Positions 23,001 to 34,579 of a stretch of 64,000 bases of DNA are shown piece after piece (position 1 is the first letter of the stretch; each line of letters starts with the position of its first letter). The DNA comes from Asterias rubens. Lineage: Eukaryota; Echinodermata; Asteroidea; Forcipulatida; Asteriidae. The notes beneath the pieces were generated by a model. The model was not told where the DNA came from and made no database searches. It saw nothing but the letters and a program-made list of their open reading frames with translations. The stretch lies in NCBI RefSeq assembly GCF_902459465.1, contig NC_047076.1, positions 3,609,488-3,673,487 of the forward strand. The letters are read 5' to 3'. Position numbers and translations under genes: made by a program.

Positions 23001-26000
23001 TACATGTGTTAGAAAAAAATCCTTTTTATTCTTGGAAACTTTAGGCTACTTTTAGAAAAAGCTGAATCAATGGGTTGTAAAAGTCATTTTTAATAAACTT
23101 GTTTTGAGTTCTGTTTGTAAACATTGTTAATGAGTAGGAAACTATGTCTTTTTGTTCTTCTTTCTATGTTGTTAGAAGCTTCACTCATACTGCTACCATC
23201 TTACTAATAATTCAATATCATTTTAGGTCGTCAAAAAGCAATCTTTTGTTGCCGGAGCTATGAAGGTGATGCCAAGGAAACTTTGCGACTTTCTCATCAA
23301 CTCGGGCATCATCAAACTCCTTACCTCGTTCTTTTACTACGCCGATCTTAGTCTTAAAGATGCCATGGATGAGATAACTGACAACGAAGACTTGAAGGCT
23401 GTGCTTTCCTACAATTTTGGCGATTATGGTAAGTGAGCATGGGCGACTAGTGCCGTAGTCATGACGTCTGATGGCTTAGTCGAGTTGCGAGACATTGGTA
23501 GAGCACAATGCACTGCCTTCCCATTTTTTCCTGAAGCAATTATGGTCAAGTAACTTGCTACTGTTAAAATTTTGCTTAGCAGATAAATTGTGATCAGCAA
23601 AATTGTCAGAAATTATTGTGTTGCCTACTGATACCTTCACTATCCATAAACAAATTTTCATTCCTTTTTTTTTTCAGGAACTCCACCGTCAAAAGGGAGC
23701 TTTGCCATGCACTGCCTGTTGGTAAACCACTTTATGAAAGGGGTGTACTACCCACTGGGTGGCGCCAGCGAGATCGCCTTCCATATGATACCAACTATTG
23801 AGAGATCTGGGGGTAAAGTCCTGGTCCGAGCACCCGTCTCTAAGATAATACTGGATGAAGCGGGCAAAGCTTGTGGTAAGTTGAGAAGCATCTTAAAGGT
23901 ACTAGTGGTAATTACTAAAAATAACTATTAGCATAAAACCTTACTTGGTAACGAGTAATGGGGAGAGGTTGAAAGTATAAAAGATTGTGAGATTCCCTCT
24001 AAGCTTGGGCGGTTCCAGAAATTTGGGGCTCGGTTCCGGTTCCAAAAAAAAGCTCGGTTCTGAGACATACCCGGTTCCAATTCAATATAAAACATAAGAC
24101 GCCCGTCCCGAGCTCACACACACACAATTGAGCCGATCTATTTTAACTGAAAATAACCAAGTTAATCAGACATCGGTCCCGAGCTCACACACACACAATT
24201 GGAGCCGATCTATTTTTAACGAAAATACCAGAATACCCACCCCAAGTCAATCAGACATCGTGCCACCGAGCACCTATTCTCCCTGCATTTAAACAAGTCT
24301 TTGTAGTGCAGTACATCCGTAGTGCAGTATGTCCGTAGTGCATGCAGTGTGTCGTCTCTGTACATACAAGTGTACATGCCTGTACATGCCTGTACATGCA
24401 TACAGTACTGTGTGTTTTGTGCATGGTGCAAGCTTTTATGAATATGGATATATCGGCAGCCAATCACAACGTGCTGTCTATTTGGACTTTGGACTCTGTA
24501 CATGTACATGTATATGCATGAGATATACATTTATAGATGCCTATGCATTGGAGGGGGCTGTGCACTGTGTATGCAGCCACACGTGATAGTTGATACTCAT
24601 GTCGGCTTGAAGCCTTTGCACACTGTATCTGCGGTCACCGCTTTCAACATCAAGCCTCAATTTCTAGAGCCGGTTCGTCGCAGGATCGGCTCCACAGAGC
24701 CTTTTATAGTTGGGACTCGGTCTTTTAAAATCAGAACCGACAAAAGCGGGTACCCGGTTCCACAGAAGAGTGGAACCGCCGGTCCGGTTTTCAATTTGGA
24801 ACCGGGTAGAACCGGGTAACCAAATGAACTGCCCAAGCTTAATTCCCTCTGAAGTGACATGGTTTTCGAGAAAGAAGTAATTGTCCACGAATTTGATTTT
24901 GAGACGTCAGATTTAGAATTTGAGGTCACAAAATCAACCATCTAAAAGCACACAACTTCGTGTGACAAGGCTGTTTTTTTCTTTCATTGTTATCTCGCAA
25001 TTTTGATGGCCGATTGAGCTCAAATTTTCACAGGTTTGTTATTTTATGCATAATATTGAGATACACCAAGTGAGAAGACTGGTCTTTGGCAATTACCAAT
25101 AGTGTCCAGTGATTTTAAGACATCTTGATGGTTTTACAGGGCTTTGTATTTACACTGGACCGCAGTATCAAGGCCATTGAGTTAAGCAGTGGGCCAGTAA
25201 ACTGGCCATGACTGGACAAGTTCGACAACGACAAGTCTTGTTGACACTCGCTGTCAGCTCACTAACACCCATTTCACACAGGCGGGCCAGAGGCGCGCCG
25301 AACCAAATAGATTAGGCGCGACACTAGTCGATCCGAATAACTGCAACAGTCAATCTTTCGACTTCTACATGTAGCACATACAGTCGCCCCTAGTTGTTGC
25401 AGATGTCAAACATGTCATGAAATTCAAAATTTGGTTCGGCGCCACTCTGGAGCCCCTATCGTTGTCTGAGACGCCGGGGAGAAGTATAAATGTTTCATCA
25501 ACAAGTAGACACTGTATACAGCTGAAACTTTCACATGTGACTTTTATTGTATCCTGATAATGCGGCTTATAAATTACAAAACTGACAAAGACATATTCCG
25601 ATAGTCTAATAAATACGCAATGTTTTTCTGAGGCTTTTTGGCCTTGCCACCCCCCCCCCCCAAGACTCTAACTTTTGTCAATCATTAATTAATTAGTTGT
25701 TGTTTTTTTACAGGTGTAACTGTTCAGAGAACATCTGGTGATGTTGACATCCATGCCCCGCTCATTATATCGAGCGCTGGAATTTACAACACATTCCAGA
25801 AACTTCTTCCACCAAAAGTGTCTTCAGATATATGTAAGTGAATTTTCAGCTTCCCTTAAAACCGACATTTATTAATGTATTCTTAGGGCCATATCACTCA
25901 AAGCAATTACAGGTAACCAGTTCCAGGCAATCTCCATGACAAAAATACATTCTCATTTGAATGTTTACATATTTTTTGGGGGCGATCGTAAGAAACTGGA

Positions 26001-29000
26001 AGGACTCCTGTGCTTCCAAAGTGGTCCTGTAGCATGCACTAAAGTTGGTTGCCTGTCAAAGTTGCCTCGTTAGTGTGACAAGGCCCATATGAAAAGTGTC
26101 CATTGTTACTTGGTATTGCATGGAGTGATTTTGAACTATAGGGGGCAGCAGTCAACTTCCGCTGTTTACATAGTGCTGATGATTTCCAGTTAAAACATTC
26201 TGCCCCCTAGTGTTCCTAAAAGTCCCTCATGATCAAGTTGAATTGGAATTGTGACTAAACATGTGTGTTCTTGATATTGTATTTTTGATGTATGTGTCTT
26301 ATATGAAAATTGTTTAAAATTTGTACACTGTTTTCTCTTCCCAATTATTTGCATTTTGTCATATTCATCCATGTTGTTAACAATGATACGTATTTTCAAT
26401 GTGTGTGCATTATTTGAAACTTGTGTTATAATTGTACACTGCTTTTTCTTATCAAACATTTTCAATTGTCCTATTATTTATTATCCATGGTATAAACGAT
26501 TTATGATCTATTTTGTGATTTTTGCTTGTGCCATTTTGTGTGCTTTTAGTAACAATTTGTTCAGTTTTAAAAATGTAATATTTCATGCATATATACCCTA
26601 GCCTTTCTACCTCTTGACCCTTGTATGTGAGGTCACAAACAGCTCCATCCCTGAGGTCTATAGAGACCTAATGTATCAGTAGCTGCGATTTGTGTGTGGC
26701 GCGCTGAGGTTACGCTCAAGTTTCAAAGCACCAAGTACAGTGACGGCGCTATTTGAAAGAGCGTCGTCAATTGCATAGGGTCTAGTGCTTGACCTCAGCA
26801 ACGTTGATCAAATGCAAGGGTTGTGTTTAAAACAAAACAATTATGACCTGTTTTTAAAAGTTGCCTTTTGAATGTGTTGCGATATTGTATTTTGTTATGT
26901 ATATGTGCCTTTTTGAATTTGACAGTCATGTTAACTTTTTTACTCTTCCCCAACTGCTCTTTCTCTATTTTATTTGTCTGTGGTATTTACAAATAATATA
27001 AGATTCAATTTGTAATTTCGTGTGTGTCATTTTGTTAACTTTGACCAACAAATTTTGTTTAGGCCTAATTTGTTATAAACCTTTTCCAAACCTTTCTATC
27101 AGTTGATGTTTCAGGTATGTGTTCAAATAAGAAGAAGCTTATTCATTATAATACTTTTCATTCATTTAATATTTGCAAATGATAACTAATGAAATTATTT
27201 TGAAAGTACGTACTTGAATGTCATTAACACATACATGTAGCCCTTTAATATGCCCCCATAAAAAGGTCCTTACCATGATGAGTTAGATTTAGTTAGGCCT
27301 AGATGTTAAGTAAGAAAGCAGATTTTACTTTTTTTTTGAAGGATAAAACTAAATTATTGTAGATAGTAGGTTTAAGTTGTCATTTTATTGAAAGATTTTA
27401 CTTCCCCTCCCTTCCAACAGGTCTTGAGAAGAAACACAAGGGTGCCCAACATGGTGTTGGTGCCATGTCAGTTTTCATCGGCCTAAAAGGTACGGTTGGT
27501 ATTTCCATAATTCAAAGTATTACAATTCTTTTCGAACTGTGATTTTATTGTATATTAAAGACACTGGACACTATTGGTAATTGTCAAAGACCATAAAAAA
27601 TAATAATAATAAAACCATTCTTATATAGCGCATATCACCGTGAGGTCCCTCTTCTCACTTAGTGTAACTCAACATATACATCAAATAACAAACCTGTGAA
27701 AATACGAGCTCAATTGGTCGTCAAAGTTGCGAGATAATAATGGACAAAAAATACCCTTGTCACACAAAGTTGTGTGCTTTCAGATGCTTGATTTCGAGAC
27801 CTCAAATTCTAAATCTGAGGTCTCGAAAACTGCGTCACTTCAGGGAGCCGTTTCTCACAATGTTTTATACTATCGACCTCTCCCCATTACTCGTTACCAA
27901 GTAAGGTTTTATGCTTACAAATATTTTGAGTATTTACCAATAGTGTCCACTGCCTTTAAACGGCATAGAATTACACAGAGACATGGCCTCTGTTGTACTG
28001 GGCCCTATTTTATACTGCTGCTGGAACAGAAACAGTATTTAAGCACAAACACATAATGCTAACCAGAATAAGGTTACCAGCCAAAATGCCATGACACGTG
28101 TAACATTTGTTGTTGGTATACTGCTTTTCTTTGCTTAGCAGAAAATGGTTAGAGGCACTGGTCCATTTTGGTCATTACTCGAAACAAATTTTGGCATAAA
28201 ACTTACTTGGTAGCCAGCAATGGAGAGCTTTTGATGGAGTAAAACATTGTGAGAAACGGCTCACTCTGAAGTAACGTAGTATTTGAGTAAGAGGTAATTT
28301 CTCAGTCAAATATTATTTGAATTTGAAAAAAGACGTCAGACCAAAATAATGAGCAAAAAGTTTCACAGATTTATTATTCTATGCATATTGGGAGACACCA
28401 AGTCAGAGTACTGGTCTTCGACAATTGCAAAAAAGTGTCCAGTGCCTTAAAGCAATAGGCCCTATTGTCTGCTTAAAACAACTATACAAACATGTTCAGG
28501 TTTTTGTAATCTTTTGAAAATGGTTTGTTTTTCAAAGGGACGAAAGAGGAGTTGAATTTACCCGCGGGTCAGGTGTGGGCCTTCACCGGTAACGATCACG
28601 ATGAACAAATGGAGGAATATATCAACCGTAGTGCTGAGGATGCAGGCAAGGATGGTATCCCGCTGTTGTTCATTACGTTCCCATCGGCCAAAGATCCCAG
28701 CTGGGATGAACGGTATCCAGGTAAAGAAACTTGGATTTGTTTAAATGTTTTATTTTATTTAGATGTTAAATTAGCATCGGGAATAAAGAATGATCATTTC
28801 GGTTTTGACCCATACACCGATGTGTGTGAGCACGGTATACTCGGTACTTTCCCGAGTCCAGTGAAAAAAAGCACAGGCGCGTACCTCGGGTGGGATTTGA
28901 ACCCATGACCTTTGCAACTCTAGAGCAGTGTCTTACCAAAAAGACTATAAGGTTAGCACCAATAACAGGATGAATATGAAACAAAAAGAGTTTATCAGAT

Positions 29001-30939
29001 TCTTGCATGAATTGTTTGTTAGGGTTTTCTGAGGGTTAGTGTCCATTTGTGAATACTGCGGCCAGAAATACAGTTGGTAACTGTTGTTGCCTCGCTAAAT
29101 GTTGGTGTAAAAATACTGTGACAGTTTCTTCAGCAGGCTGACACTACTCGGCTGAAACTTTTACATGTGATTTTTTTTGCCCCGCATGTATATTAGCATA
29201 ACGTTGACAAAAACCAGTCTATTACCCTACTCTTTTAAATCGTGTTTGTTTTTCTTCTACAGGCAAGTCCACATGTACGATGGTGACGCTCGCTAACTGG
29301 GAATGGTTCTCAAAGTGGGAGGACGGTAAGATGTCCAAGCGAGGCGAGGATTACGACAGCATCAAGAACGCCATCGGTGACAAGATGTGGGAACAGTGTC
29401 TATGGTACTTCCCGCACCTCAAAGATAAGGTGAACTATGACCCTTTGAACTCTGACCTTTTGAACTCTGACCTCTGCCCTTTGTTAGTAAGATTATTATG
29501 TCTATGTCGCAAAGACATGTGCGATGTAGCTGTATCTGTAGCCAAAGTCGTAGTTTTCGGACACGACCTATCTGCCATTTCAACAGTGTCTCTGGTACTA
29601 CCCTCTTATCAATGATAAGGTGAACTATGACCCTTTGAACTCTGACCTTTTGAACTCTGACCTCTGCCCTTTGTTAGTAAGATTATTATGGCTATGTCGG
29701 AAAGATGCGTGCAATGTAGCTGTATCTGTAGCCAAAGTCGTAGTTTTCAGACACGGCCTATCTTTCATTTCAACGGTGTCTCTAGTAAACCCTCACCTAG
29801 AAGATAAGGTGAACTTTGACCCTTTGAACTCTGACCTCTGCCCTTTATTAGAAAGAGTATATGGCCATGTCTGAAACAGCGAATTCTGCTACAGCTACGG
29901 CTAGATCAGCCATCTGCCAGTATGGAAGAATAGGTGGGATGTAGCAGAATCTGTAGCCGAAGTCTGATATTATGAAACCGTTTTGACCAAACAATTTAAC
30001 GTTTGAACACTTGTTTTAGGTTGAGTATTTCAACGTTGGAAGCCCTGTAACCAATAAATACTACATCGAGGCCATGAAGGGTGAGATCTATGGATTGGAT
30101 CACAACAAAGAGAGGTTTAGTACGAGCACCTGGCATACTCTGCGAGCAGAGACAGACATTCCAAATCTCTACCTCACAGGTCAGTCTAAATAAATATATT
30201 CCACAAATTATATGCAGGTATTCTAGTGGGAAGAAATGAAGAGAAGGAGAGACAGGCACAAAGTGCACAGAAAAAGGAAGGGATGAACAATGAAGAATTT
30301 GATATTAGGGCGGGGGTGGGGGACATATGACATGTAATAATGTTCAAGTCTAATGAATGTCACACTTGGAGGTTACCCAAGTTCATTTTTTTCTGATAAG
30401 TGTTAAAGGAACACGTTACCTTGAATCGGTCGAGTTGGTATTTGAAAAGCATTCTGTTATAAAATGCACATGGGTAGAAAGATGTAAAAGTAGAATACAA
30501 TGACCCACACAAACATGCCTCGAAATTGCACGGTTTTACCTCGTCGACTAACACGTTGACAGTGTTGGTTCGCACAGTAAAAGGAAAACTGTGGATCATT
30601 GTATTCTACTTGAAAACATCTTACCAACCATATTCATTTTGTAAAAAAAACGGTTACAAACGCTTTTTATAGACCACTTTGCGTTCCTTTATGATTCTTT
30701 TTGAATATTGGATCAAAACACCCTGACTATAATTGCTTCTCATCACCTCGTAGTGATTGGATACCAGGGAGTTAATTTCTAATGGTGTTTTTTAATGTTA
30801 TTTTCTTTCAGGTCAAGATACGTTTACCTGTGGTTTTTGTGGAGCTCTGTTCTCTGGAGTTCTATCCACCAGTAGAATCCTGAACCGTAACCTGATGGCG
30901 GACATTGTGTCCTTGAAGAAGAAGGTGTCCAAGAAGTAA
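20080..30939 (+). CDS. RETSAT: All-trans-retinol 13,14-reductase (retinol saturase-like)
   Basis: Coding exons: 20080-20296, 21526-21708, 22414-22658, 23227-23428, 23678-23875, 25714-25833, 27421-27489, 28538-28720, 29263-29429, 30020-30179, 30812-30939. All phases agree, giving 623 residues against about 610 in mammals. The family is an FAD-dependent oxidoreductase of the carotenoid isomerase/phytoene desaturase type that saturates the 13-14 bond of retinol at the ER membrane. The N-terminal hydrophobic anchor is near residues 15-40. [16 protein letters not shown] is the dinucleotide-binding GxGxxG motif, followed by [16 protein letters not shown]. Further family-typical blocks: [71 protein letters not shown]. 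The ATG at 20080 is the first methionine after an acceptor at 20044. Intron 9 contains tandem copies of the end of exon 9. It faces the DEG/ENaC gene tail to tail. Confidence 0.95.
20593..20870 (+). repeat. Tandem repeat, about 106-bp unit, 2.5 copies
   Basis: A unit with TTGCCCCGGTGCCCCCTC, CTTTCTGCAAAGAAAAAACT and TAAATTAGGCCTATGTACAT is repeated head to tail. The third unit is shortened. Lies in RETSAT intron 1. Confidence 0.8.
21231..21454. repeat. 224-bp TIR element with 9-bp target duplication
   Basis: The left end TAGACTTGTGGACAAGTCG matches the complement of the right end with one mismatch over 23 bp. It is flanked on both sides by GTCCACTCC (21222-21230 and 21455-21463), a 9-bp direct repeat. 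It is non-coding and GC-rich. A 9-bp duplication points to a Mutator-like or similar superfamily (inference). Confidence 0.88.
21790..21990. repeat. Dispersed repeat family R, copy in RETSAT intron 2
   Basis: GCTTACGGCCAAATTCTGCG, CTTACGATCC and AATGCCTAGTAACATG recall the copy at 6470-6690. Diverged, non-coding. Confidence 0.4.
22692..22970. repeat. tRNA-derived SINE family A, two heads in inverted order
   Basis: A minus-oriented copy runs 22692-22845 (CGCATTGGGGATACAG through GGTGGGATTCTGACCC). A plus-oriented head follows at 22850-22970 (GGGCTCAAATCCCACCCGAG, a B-box-like segment). The two facing segments ACTCGGGTGGGATT and AATCCCACCCGAGT are complementary. Lies in RETSAT intron 3. Confidence 0.55.
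23897..25114 (+). repeat. TTAA-type family 1, copy C, split by a nested insertion
   Basis: TTAA at 23893-23896 and 25115-25118. The left part (23897-23999) and right part (24842-25114) together make one family member with GGTAACGAGTAATGGGGAGA, TGAGACGTCAGATTTAGAA and AATTACCAATAGTGTCC. The middle, 24000-24841, is another transposon. Lies in RETSAT intron 5. Confidence 0.8.
24000..24841. mobile_element. 842-bp hAT-like non-autonomous transposon nested in a TTAA element
   Basis: Ends TAAGCTTGGGCGGTTC and its near-complement GAACTGCCCAAGCTTA. It is flanked by an 8-bp direct repeat, ATTCCCTC (23992-23999 and 24842-24849), which restores the host element when removed. The 8-bp duplication fits the hAT superfamily. 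Inside are two tandem copies of a unit of about 75 bp with GAGCTCACACACACACAATT, GGTTCCGG-type runs near both ends, and TGTACATG tracts. No transposase is encoded. Confidence 0.85.
27559..27955 (-). repeat. TTAA-type family 1, copy D, with embedded LINE tail
   Basis: TTAA at 27555-27558 and 27956-27959, with matching ends GACACTGGACACTATTGGTA and TACCAATAGTGTCCACTGCC. At about 27594-27650 a foreign piece reads AATAATAATAATAAAACC then TATAGCGCATATCACCGTGA, the reverse complement of the 3' tail of the LINE at 44320-44383. Lies in RETSAT intron 7. Confidence 0.8.
28152..28452 (+). repeat. TTAA-type family 1, copy E
   Basis: Starts AGAGGCACTGGTCCATTTTG, contains AACGGCTCACTCTGAAGTAA, and ends AAAGTGTCCAGTGCCTTAAA with TTAA on the right only. 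Sits between family-R-like sequence (27995-28150) and RETSAT exon 8. Confidence 0.65.
28771..28960 (-). repeat. tRNA-derived SINE family A
   Basis: On the minus strand the element starts with a tRNA-like head that reads GGTGGGATTTGAACCCATGA on the plus strand (B-box GGTTCAAATCC). The body has ACCGATGTGTGTGAGCAC and the start of the plus copy GCATCGGGAATAAAGAATG. Close in order and sequence to 58075-58262. Confidence 0.65.
29405..29865 (+). repeat. Tandem duplication spanning the end of RETSAT exon 9
   Basis: A unit of about 190 bp starts in exon 9 (CAGTGTCTATGGTACTTCCC) and crosses its donor (GATAAGGTGAAC at 29424). It is repeated at about 29586 and in part at 29776, with GATAAGGTGAAC again at 29614 and 29803. 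The copies keep donor-like GTGAAC sites, so the cell has three candidate donors. Only the first has an intact exon in front of it. Confidence 0.85.
30405..30655. repeat. TTAA-flanked element family 4, partial
   Basis: Starts TTAAAGGAACACGTTACCTT. Within it TGTAAAAGTAGAATACAATG and the complement CATTGTATTCTACTTGAAAA form an inner inverted repeat. The right terminal repeat is unclear. Lies in RETSAT intron 10. Confidence 0.5.
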
Positions 30940-31177
30940 GATGAACCAAAAATTCCACTGAAGACTGGAGATTGAGCAACTTGTCAACGTCATAAAACAA
31001 ACATGGTATTGTACGTCTTAAAGGGTGGGTAATTACTCCAAAAATTAAGCCCGGTTCATACTTCCTTGTTATTATTAATCAAGTGAGTGCAGTGCAATTA
31101 TTTTTTTACATTTTTTAACACGCAGATTTGATTGATAATTACACTCTCTTTTGACAACAAAGAGGGACACCAAATAC

Positions 31178-31545
31178 AGTGGACACTTTTGGTAATTACT
31201 CAAAATAATTATTAGCATAAAACCTGACTTGGTAACGTGTAATGGAGATAGGTTGATATAATAAAACATTGTTAGAAACGGCTCCCTCTGAAGTGTAGTT
31301 TCCAAGAAAGAAAGAATTTTCCACGAATTTGATTTCGAGAGCGCAAGTTTAGAATTTGAGGTCTCGAAATCAAGCGTCTGAAAGCACACAACTTCATGTG
31401 ACAATGGTTGTTTTCAATGGTGCAACTTCGATGACCAAATTGAGCTCATCTTTTCACAGGTTTGTTATTTTATACATATGTTGAGATAAACCAAGTGAAG
31501 ACTGGTCTTTGACAATTACCAATAGTGTCCAGTGCCTTTAATATT
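31178..31545 (+). repeat. TTAA-type family 1, copy F, in the RETSAT 3' region
   Basis: GTGGACACTTTTGGTAATTA at the left and AATTACCAATAGTGTCCAGT at the right, with TTAA following. The body has AACGGCTCCCTCTGAAGTG and AGAATTTGAGGTCTCGAAAT. It ends just before a possible poly(A) signal. Confidence 0.75.
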
Positions 31546-31809
31546 CAGATTTAGTTTGTAATCGGTTTGAAATAAATGAATCAATAGCACAGGAAGTGAA
31601 CAAATTGTAATTACTAAGTTCATTATAAGTAACATTTTAGTTTTATTGTTTCAGAACAAGGAAGTCAAGACACGGTTTCGATGACATGCAAAGTTGTTTA
31701 CTCGAGTGCGGCTACAAGTTGTTACCTTGTAAAATGATTTGCCCCATCGCCCTCAAAGAAACAAAATCTTTGATTTGGCGAGTATTGTAACCCATACTAT
31801 TTGAAGCTT

Positions 31810-32299
31810 TGCATGGTGAGGTATCAGTATATTATTTTGTTTGTGGTAACACCATGTGTATATCTACTTGCCTGGTAGAGAATGTATTGCTTGATATTCT
31901 ACTAAACAGCGGAGTAGATTTGTTGAATTGGGGATACTTTTCATTCCCTGAAAAGAACTGTCTTGCTTTTTAACTACTACTACCAGTCTCCTGACGATGA
32001 CTAGAGCAAGCTAGTCGAAACGTTGAGACCAATTTCAACTGACTCCGCGGCAGTACAGTTAATTACGATCCTATAAGCTAAAGTAGTAGTCCAGTCTAAT
32101 TTCTATACCATCCGCCCTGGTAATAGTTAAAAAGCAGGACAGTTCTTTTCAGAACTGAGAAGTCTCCCGAACCTCCGATTATCTACTCCACTGCAGTAGA
32201 ATAAAGCAAGACAGTTCCCTAAGAACAACTCTACCTGACAAGTAGATACACACATGGTGTTACCGCAAACCAAATATACATTGATACCTCACCATGCAA
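31810..32299. repeat. Large inverted-repeat element, family T
   Basis: The ends TTGCATGGTGAGGTATCA and TGATACCTCACCATGCAA are complementary. The arms continue with GGTAACACCATGTGT, CTACTTGCCTGGTAGAG and AGAACTGTC, about 180 bp each. The centre holds CTAGTCGAAACGTTGAG. A shorter copy is at 59182-59463 and a diverged one at 54420-54780. Confidence 0.8.
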
Positions 32300-32499
32300 T
32301 GCCTCGAATCCTATATACTACTACTTTAGTTTTACTTTCATCACCACATACCAAAGTTTGAATTATATAGTTTTGGAGAACTATTTCAAACCGCAGCCTC
32401 TAAGATCGTTATTTAAAATACACACAGAAAGGGTTTAAATGGGTGCACACAAATAGGCATGCTCTAAAAACCAGCTTGATGGATTTTGTTTCACACTTG

Positions 32500-33165
32500 T
32501 TCACTTACTAACATTCTTGCGTACACAATAGCAAAAACACTTTCTGCAATCAATTCTACGCGTAAAACGTCCGCCACTAGTCCGACATTTACTTACCCTC
32601 ATAAGACGTTCATCTCAACAACATACAATGTGCACATGTATTACATAATTGTAAGAACGCAAAATAGTGTCTTTCTCTGTCTCAAACAGACTTACCTAAA
32701 GTAATACGAAACGTCTTAGTAAACGAGCAAGTCATTCACAATGCAAATATTAGCGATTTGAAATCTATAGGAAAGGCAGTTCCGACGTCTTTACAGAACA
32801 ACTCAAAATCAAAATGACCGCCTACCGACATAATGGTATGCACAAACACTATTACTTGGCAATACAATTTACAGGTAAAAAGGCAGCCACTAGTCCAAAA
32901 TTTACTTATGACGTTGATCTCAACAATATTATTATTATTTTTTTTTTAAATTCACATTATTTGTATCTTCCTCGTGTCAAACAGTCGATACCTAAAGTAT
33001 TAATCTAATGGTACAAAAGTACGAAACGTGTTGGTAAATCAGCAAGTCATGAACAATGCAAAAACAGGTAATTCAAATGTCCTATAGGAAAGGCATTTCT
33101 AAAGCCTTTACATAATAACTCAACATCAAAATGGCCGCCTTCAGATATAACGGTTGAAAGCAACC
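32500..33165 (+). repeat. Tandem duplication, about 310-340-bp unit, two copies
   Basis: Shared order in both halves: GCCACTAGTCCGACATTTAC / GCCACTAGTCCAAAATTTAC, then ATCTCAACAA, GTCAAACAG-like, GCAAGTCAT..ACAATGCAAA, CTATAGGAAAGGCA, and CTCAA.ATCAAAATG.CCGCC. The copies are moderately diverged, non-coding. Confidence 0.75.
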
Positions 33166-33630
33166 TCGTCCCCATGGTTCACTTTATTTTCAACCATGTT
33201 TACAATAGTAAACCCTGGGATGGAAACTCCTTACTTGGACCCTGATTGGATAACGACTTTACAATATTAGAGTAGTTCCATATTCATAGGTACAGCCAGC
33301 CGCCGGCAACCAACAATCTACAAACAAGCTATTAAATCTGGTACCGTACTACGAGATCAAGACCAACATGTGAATTTCAAAAAGTAGCCAGACTATTTTA
33401 ATTTGCGTACGTATCCAACACGTTTGTATATGCAAATGATCCAATGCCAAAGTGAGAGAGCGATCAACCTTGTAACCGCTTGATACACCCTGGGGACGAG
33501 GTTGGGTTGAAAGTCTTGCCGTCTCTGTTGTAGTCGAGACCTAGGAGTCCGAGACCGAGACCGAGACCGAGACCTGGAGGGGGGAGACCGAGACCGAGGG
33601 GGAGGGGGAGACCGGTCTCGAGACCTACAA
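33155..33630. repeat. CCTCGTCCCC inverted-repeat element followed by a GAGACC tract
   Basis: GAAAGCAACCTCGTCCCCA at 33157 and the complement-like CTGGGGACGAGGTTGGGTT at 33489 face each other about 330 bp apart. A related end lies at 41910. Next to it, 33530-33630 is a purine-rich GAGACCGAGACC and GGGGGAG tract. Confidence 0.55.
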
Positions 33631-34579
33631 CACTGCTCCGAGTAAGGCCGTCTCCGAATTGGCGGCTAAAGTTGCGCCTGTCCTTTCATGTACTCCTGTG
33701 TTGAGACCTCAGCAACAGCCGTATAGCGGTAGATGTAGCCGCCAATCGGGACACGGACGACGTGTGGGAATCAAATGTCTTCGGCTAAGGCTATAGACCA
33801 TGTGAACCTTGTTTACAATTAGTGTGACCTTGCATTCTTTCAGTATTCTGGCAGGCAAGATACTACACTGGTCCTATGGGGAAGTTGGCATTTTGTGTCA
33901 TAATTTCCACATAAAACCAAGAGTTATGAAAGTGGAAGCTGGTCAAGTTTTGAGATGTGCCCCCTTTACTTTCATCATATCAAAAGTTGATGAGAATTAG
34001 ACAGTGCACTCTCCATTAAATATTATATTTTATGTTTTCCTCCATTTAGCTGTGTACACATCATGCCTGCAGGAAGTCCAGGCTCTGTGGCTCTTTTGTA
34101 AACATGTGATGTCACAGGTCACATCGTCTATAAGATGCCTGCCGTCGATTTCACAAAACTCTTCCCAACTACCCAACCCTGCACTGTAGCATGTAGACCT
34201 TAAGATTAATCCTAAGTTAGGACGAGTCACTCGTCCTAACTCGAGATAAGACGAGTCCTAACTCTTTGTGAAGTCGATTCCTGTTCATAAAATATCAACA
34301 GTTTGACCCAAATCAGTTTATGACGTCATGCATAGGGTTATAGTCTGGTCCCCGTCGAAAACAATAGTCTCTGGACGTGTTTACAGACTAGACTGATCAT
34401 TCGATACTCTCAGATGAGGCTGTGACGTAACACTGTAGAGAGTGACTCGACGCAATTGTTTTTACCACCATGACATTACAAATTCACTATTGCTATATAA
34501 ATTATAATATCCTCCACGTGAATACGTAACCAGTTCCCGGTTCACTATTGATGTTCTAATTACTCATTGCGTATCCGCA

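Larger units (their letters stand above)
30940..34579. other. Convergent intergenic region between RETSAT and the DEG/ENaC gene
   Basis: No protein gene seen. It contains the 3' UTR of RETSAT with a candidate AATAAA near 31571, a family 1 element, a large inverted-repeat element (31810-32299), a tandem duplication (32500-33165), another inverted repeat (33155-33512), a GAGACC-rich tract (33530-33630) and a TCCTAAGTTAGGA element (34195-34280). The 3' UTR of the minus-strand gene should start just below 34580. Confidence 0.6.

Noticed and set aside
28890..28925. tRNA-like B-box sequences (also at 41465, 52430, 58200) as possible tRNA genes
   Set aside because: No cloverleaf with paired acceptor stem can be drawn, and each is joined to a repeated SINE body.
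29424..29874. Regularly spaced repeats in RETSAT intron 9 as a CRISPR-like or satellite array
   Set aside because: The units are whole copies of an exon/intron boundary with a period of about 190 bp and no spacers. This is an animal genome.
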